From: Paracraurococcus lichenis
Lineage (GTDB): Bacteria; Pseudomonadota; Alphaproteobacteria; Acetobacterales; Acetobacteraceae
Length of the DNA stretch: 64,000 bases
Assembly: GCF_030657435.1 (NCBI RefSeq)
Contig: NZ_JAUTWS010000009.1
Span: 62,001-126,000, forward strand
Direction of reading: 5' to 3'
Program-made: the position numbers and the translations under genes
Part shown: piece by piece, positions 62,525-64,000 of the stretch
How the letters are laid out: the number at the start of each line of letters is the position of its first letter
How positions within the stretch are numbered: position 1 is the first letter of the stretch
The notes under the pieces: generated by a model
Seen by the model: the letters and a program-made list of their open reading frames with translations, nothing else
Database searches by the model: none
What the model was told of the DNA's origin: nothing

Positions 62525-64000
<1,476 letters not shown>

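Overview
The window is high-GC DNA (I estimate about 70% or more, by eye) with long antisense open frames, tight ATGA/GTGA/TGATG gene overlaps and a gene set typical of an environmental alphaproteobacterium. Four Bug/TctC-type solute-binding proteins, a DUF29 protein, a Uma2-family protein, a CaiB-type CoA transferase and the GlgE/TreS-Mak glucan cluster together suggest Acetobacteraceae, perhaps Roseomonas-like. That placement is inference; there is no rRNA or tRNA in the window to confirm it.

Layout. 0.2-8.3 kb: DegT-type aminotransferase, secreted DUF1194 protein, a DUF3775/lipoprotein pair read leftward, a small secreted protein, a leftward operon (COG0523 GTPase, WD40 protein, aldo/keto reductase), a tandem PPC-domain protein and a metallophosphoesterase. 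8.4-15.7 kb: omega-type aminotransferase, DUF29-GST-FkbM methyltransferase run, divergent Ca2+/H+ antiporter and Nramp-like transporter around a perfect 19-bp inverted repeat, and an Asp/Glu/hydantoin racemase-family protein. 15.7-23.3 kb: organic-acid catabolism flavour, with a D-tartrate-dehydratase-like enolase coupled to a Uma2 protein, CoA transferase, enoyl-CoA hydratase and three Bug proteins. 23.4-28.6 kb: XRE regulator and a branched-chain-amino-acid-type ABC transporter with a fused LivM-LivG protein, closed by a clear terminator. 28.6-36.9 kb: EnvZ/OmpR-type two-component pair, AlkA-like glycosylase, a Bug protein co-translated with an FAD monooxygenase, DUF2937 protein, lipoprotein and a hydantoinase/dihydropyrimidinase.

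37-54 kb is the functional centre: a leftward alpha-glucan/trehalose cluster glgE > treS-mak > glgB > glgX > treZ > malQ > treY remnant > otsA. OtsA makes trehalose-6-phosphate, TreS-Mak converts trehalose to maltose-1-phosphate, and GlgE/GlgB polymerise and branch it. GlgX, MalQ and TreZ act in degradation or remodelling. TreY, the normal partner of TreZ, survives only as its C-terminal tail. GlgE carries an extra N-terminal GH13-like domain that appears to have lost its general acid.

54-64 kb: an AtzG-AtzE-cupin operon whose cupin stop codon lies in the left end of a ~667-bp low-GC insert bounded by 20-bp imperfect terminal inverted repeats and TA dinucleotides; hemN with a FixK-type box; a 1129-residue multi-PAS histidine kinase convergent with a stand-alone receiver; and the 3' part of an aerobic-type molybdenum hydroxylase large subunit leaving the window.

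No tRNA, rRNA, CRISPR array, complete insertion sequence or phage genes were found. The most unusual features are the TA-flanked insert, a 60-nt dispersed repeat (window start and glgX-glgB gap), the treY remnant, the GlgE domain addition and an array of GTTGC motifs before the OmpR-type regulator.
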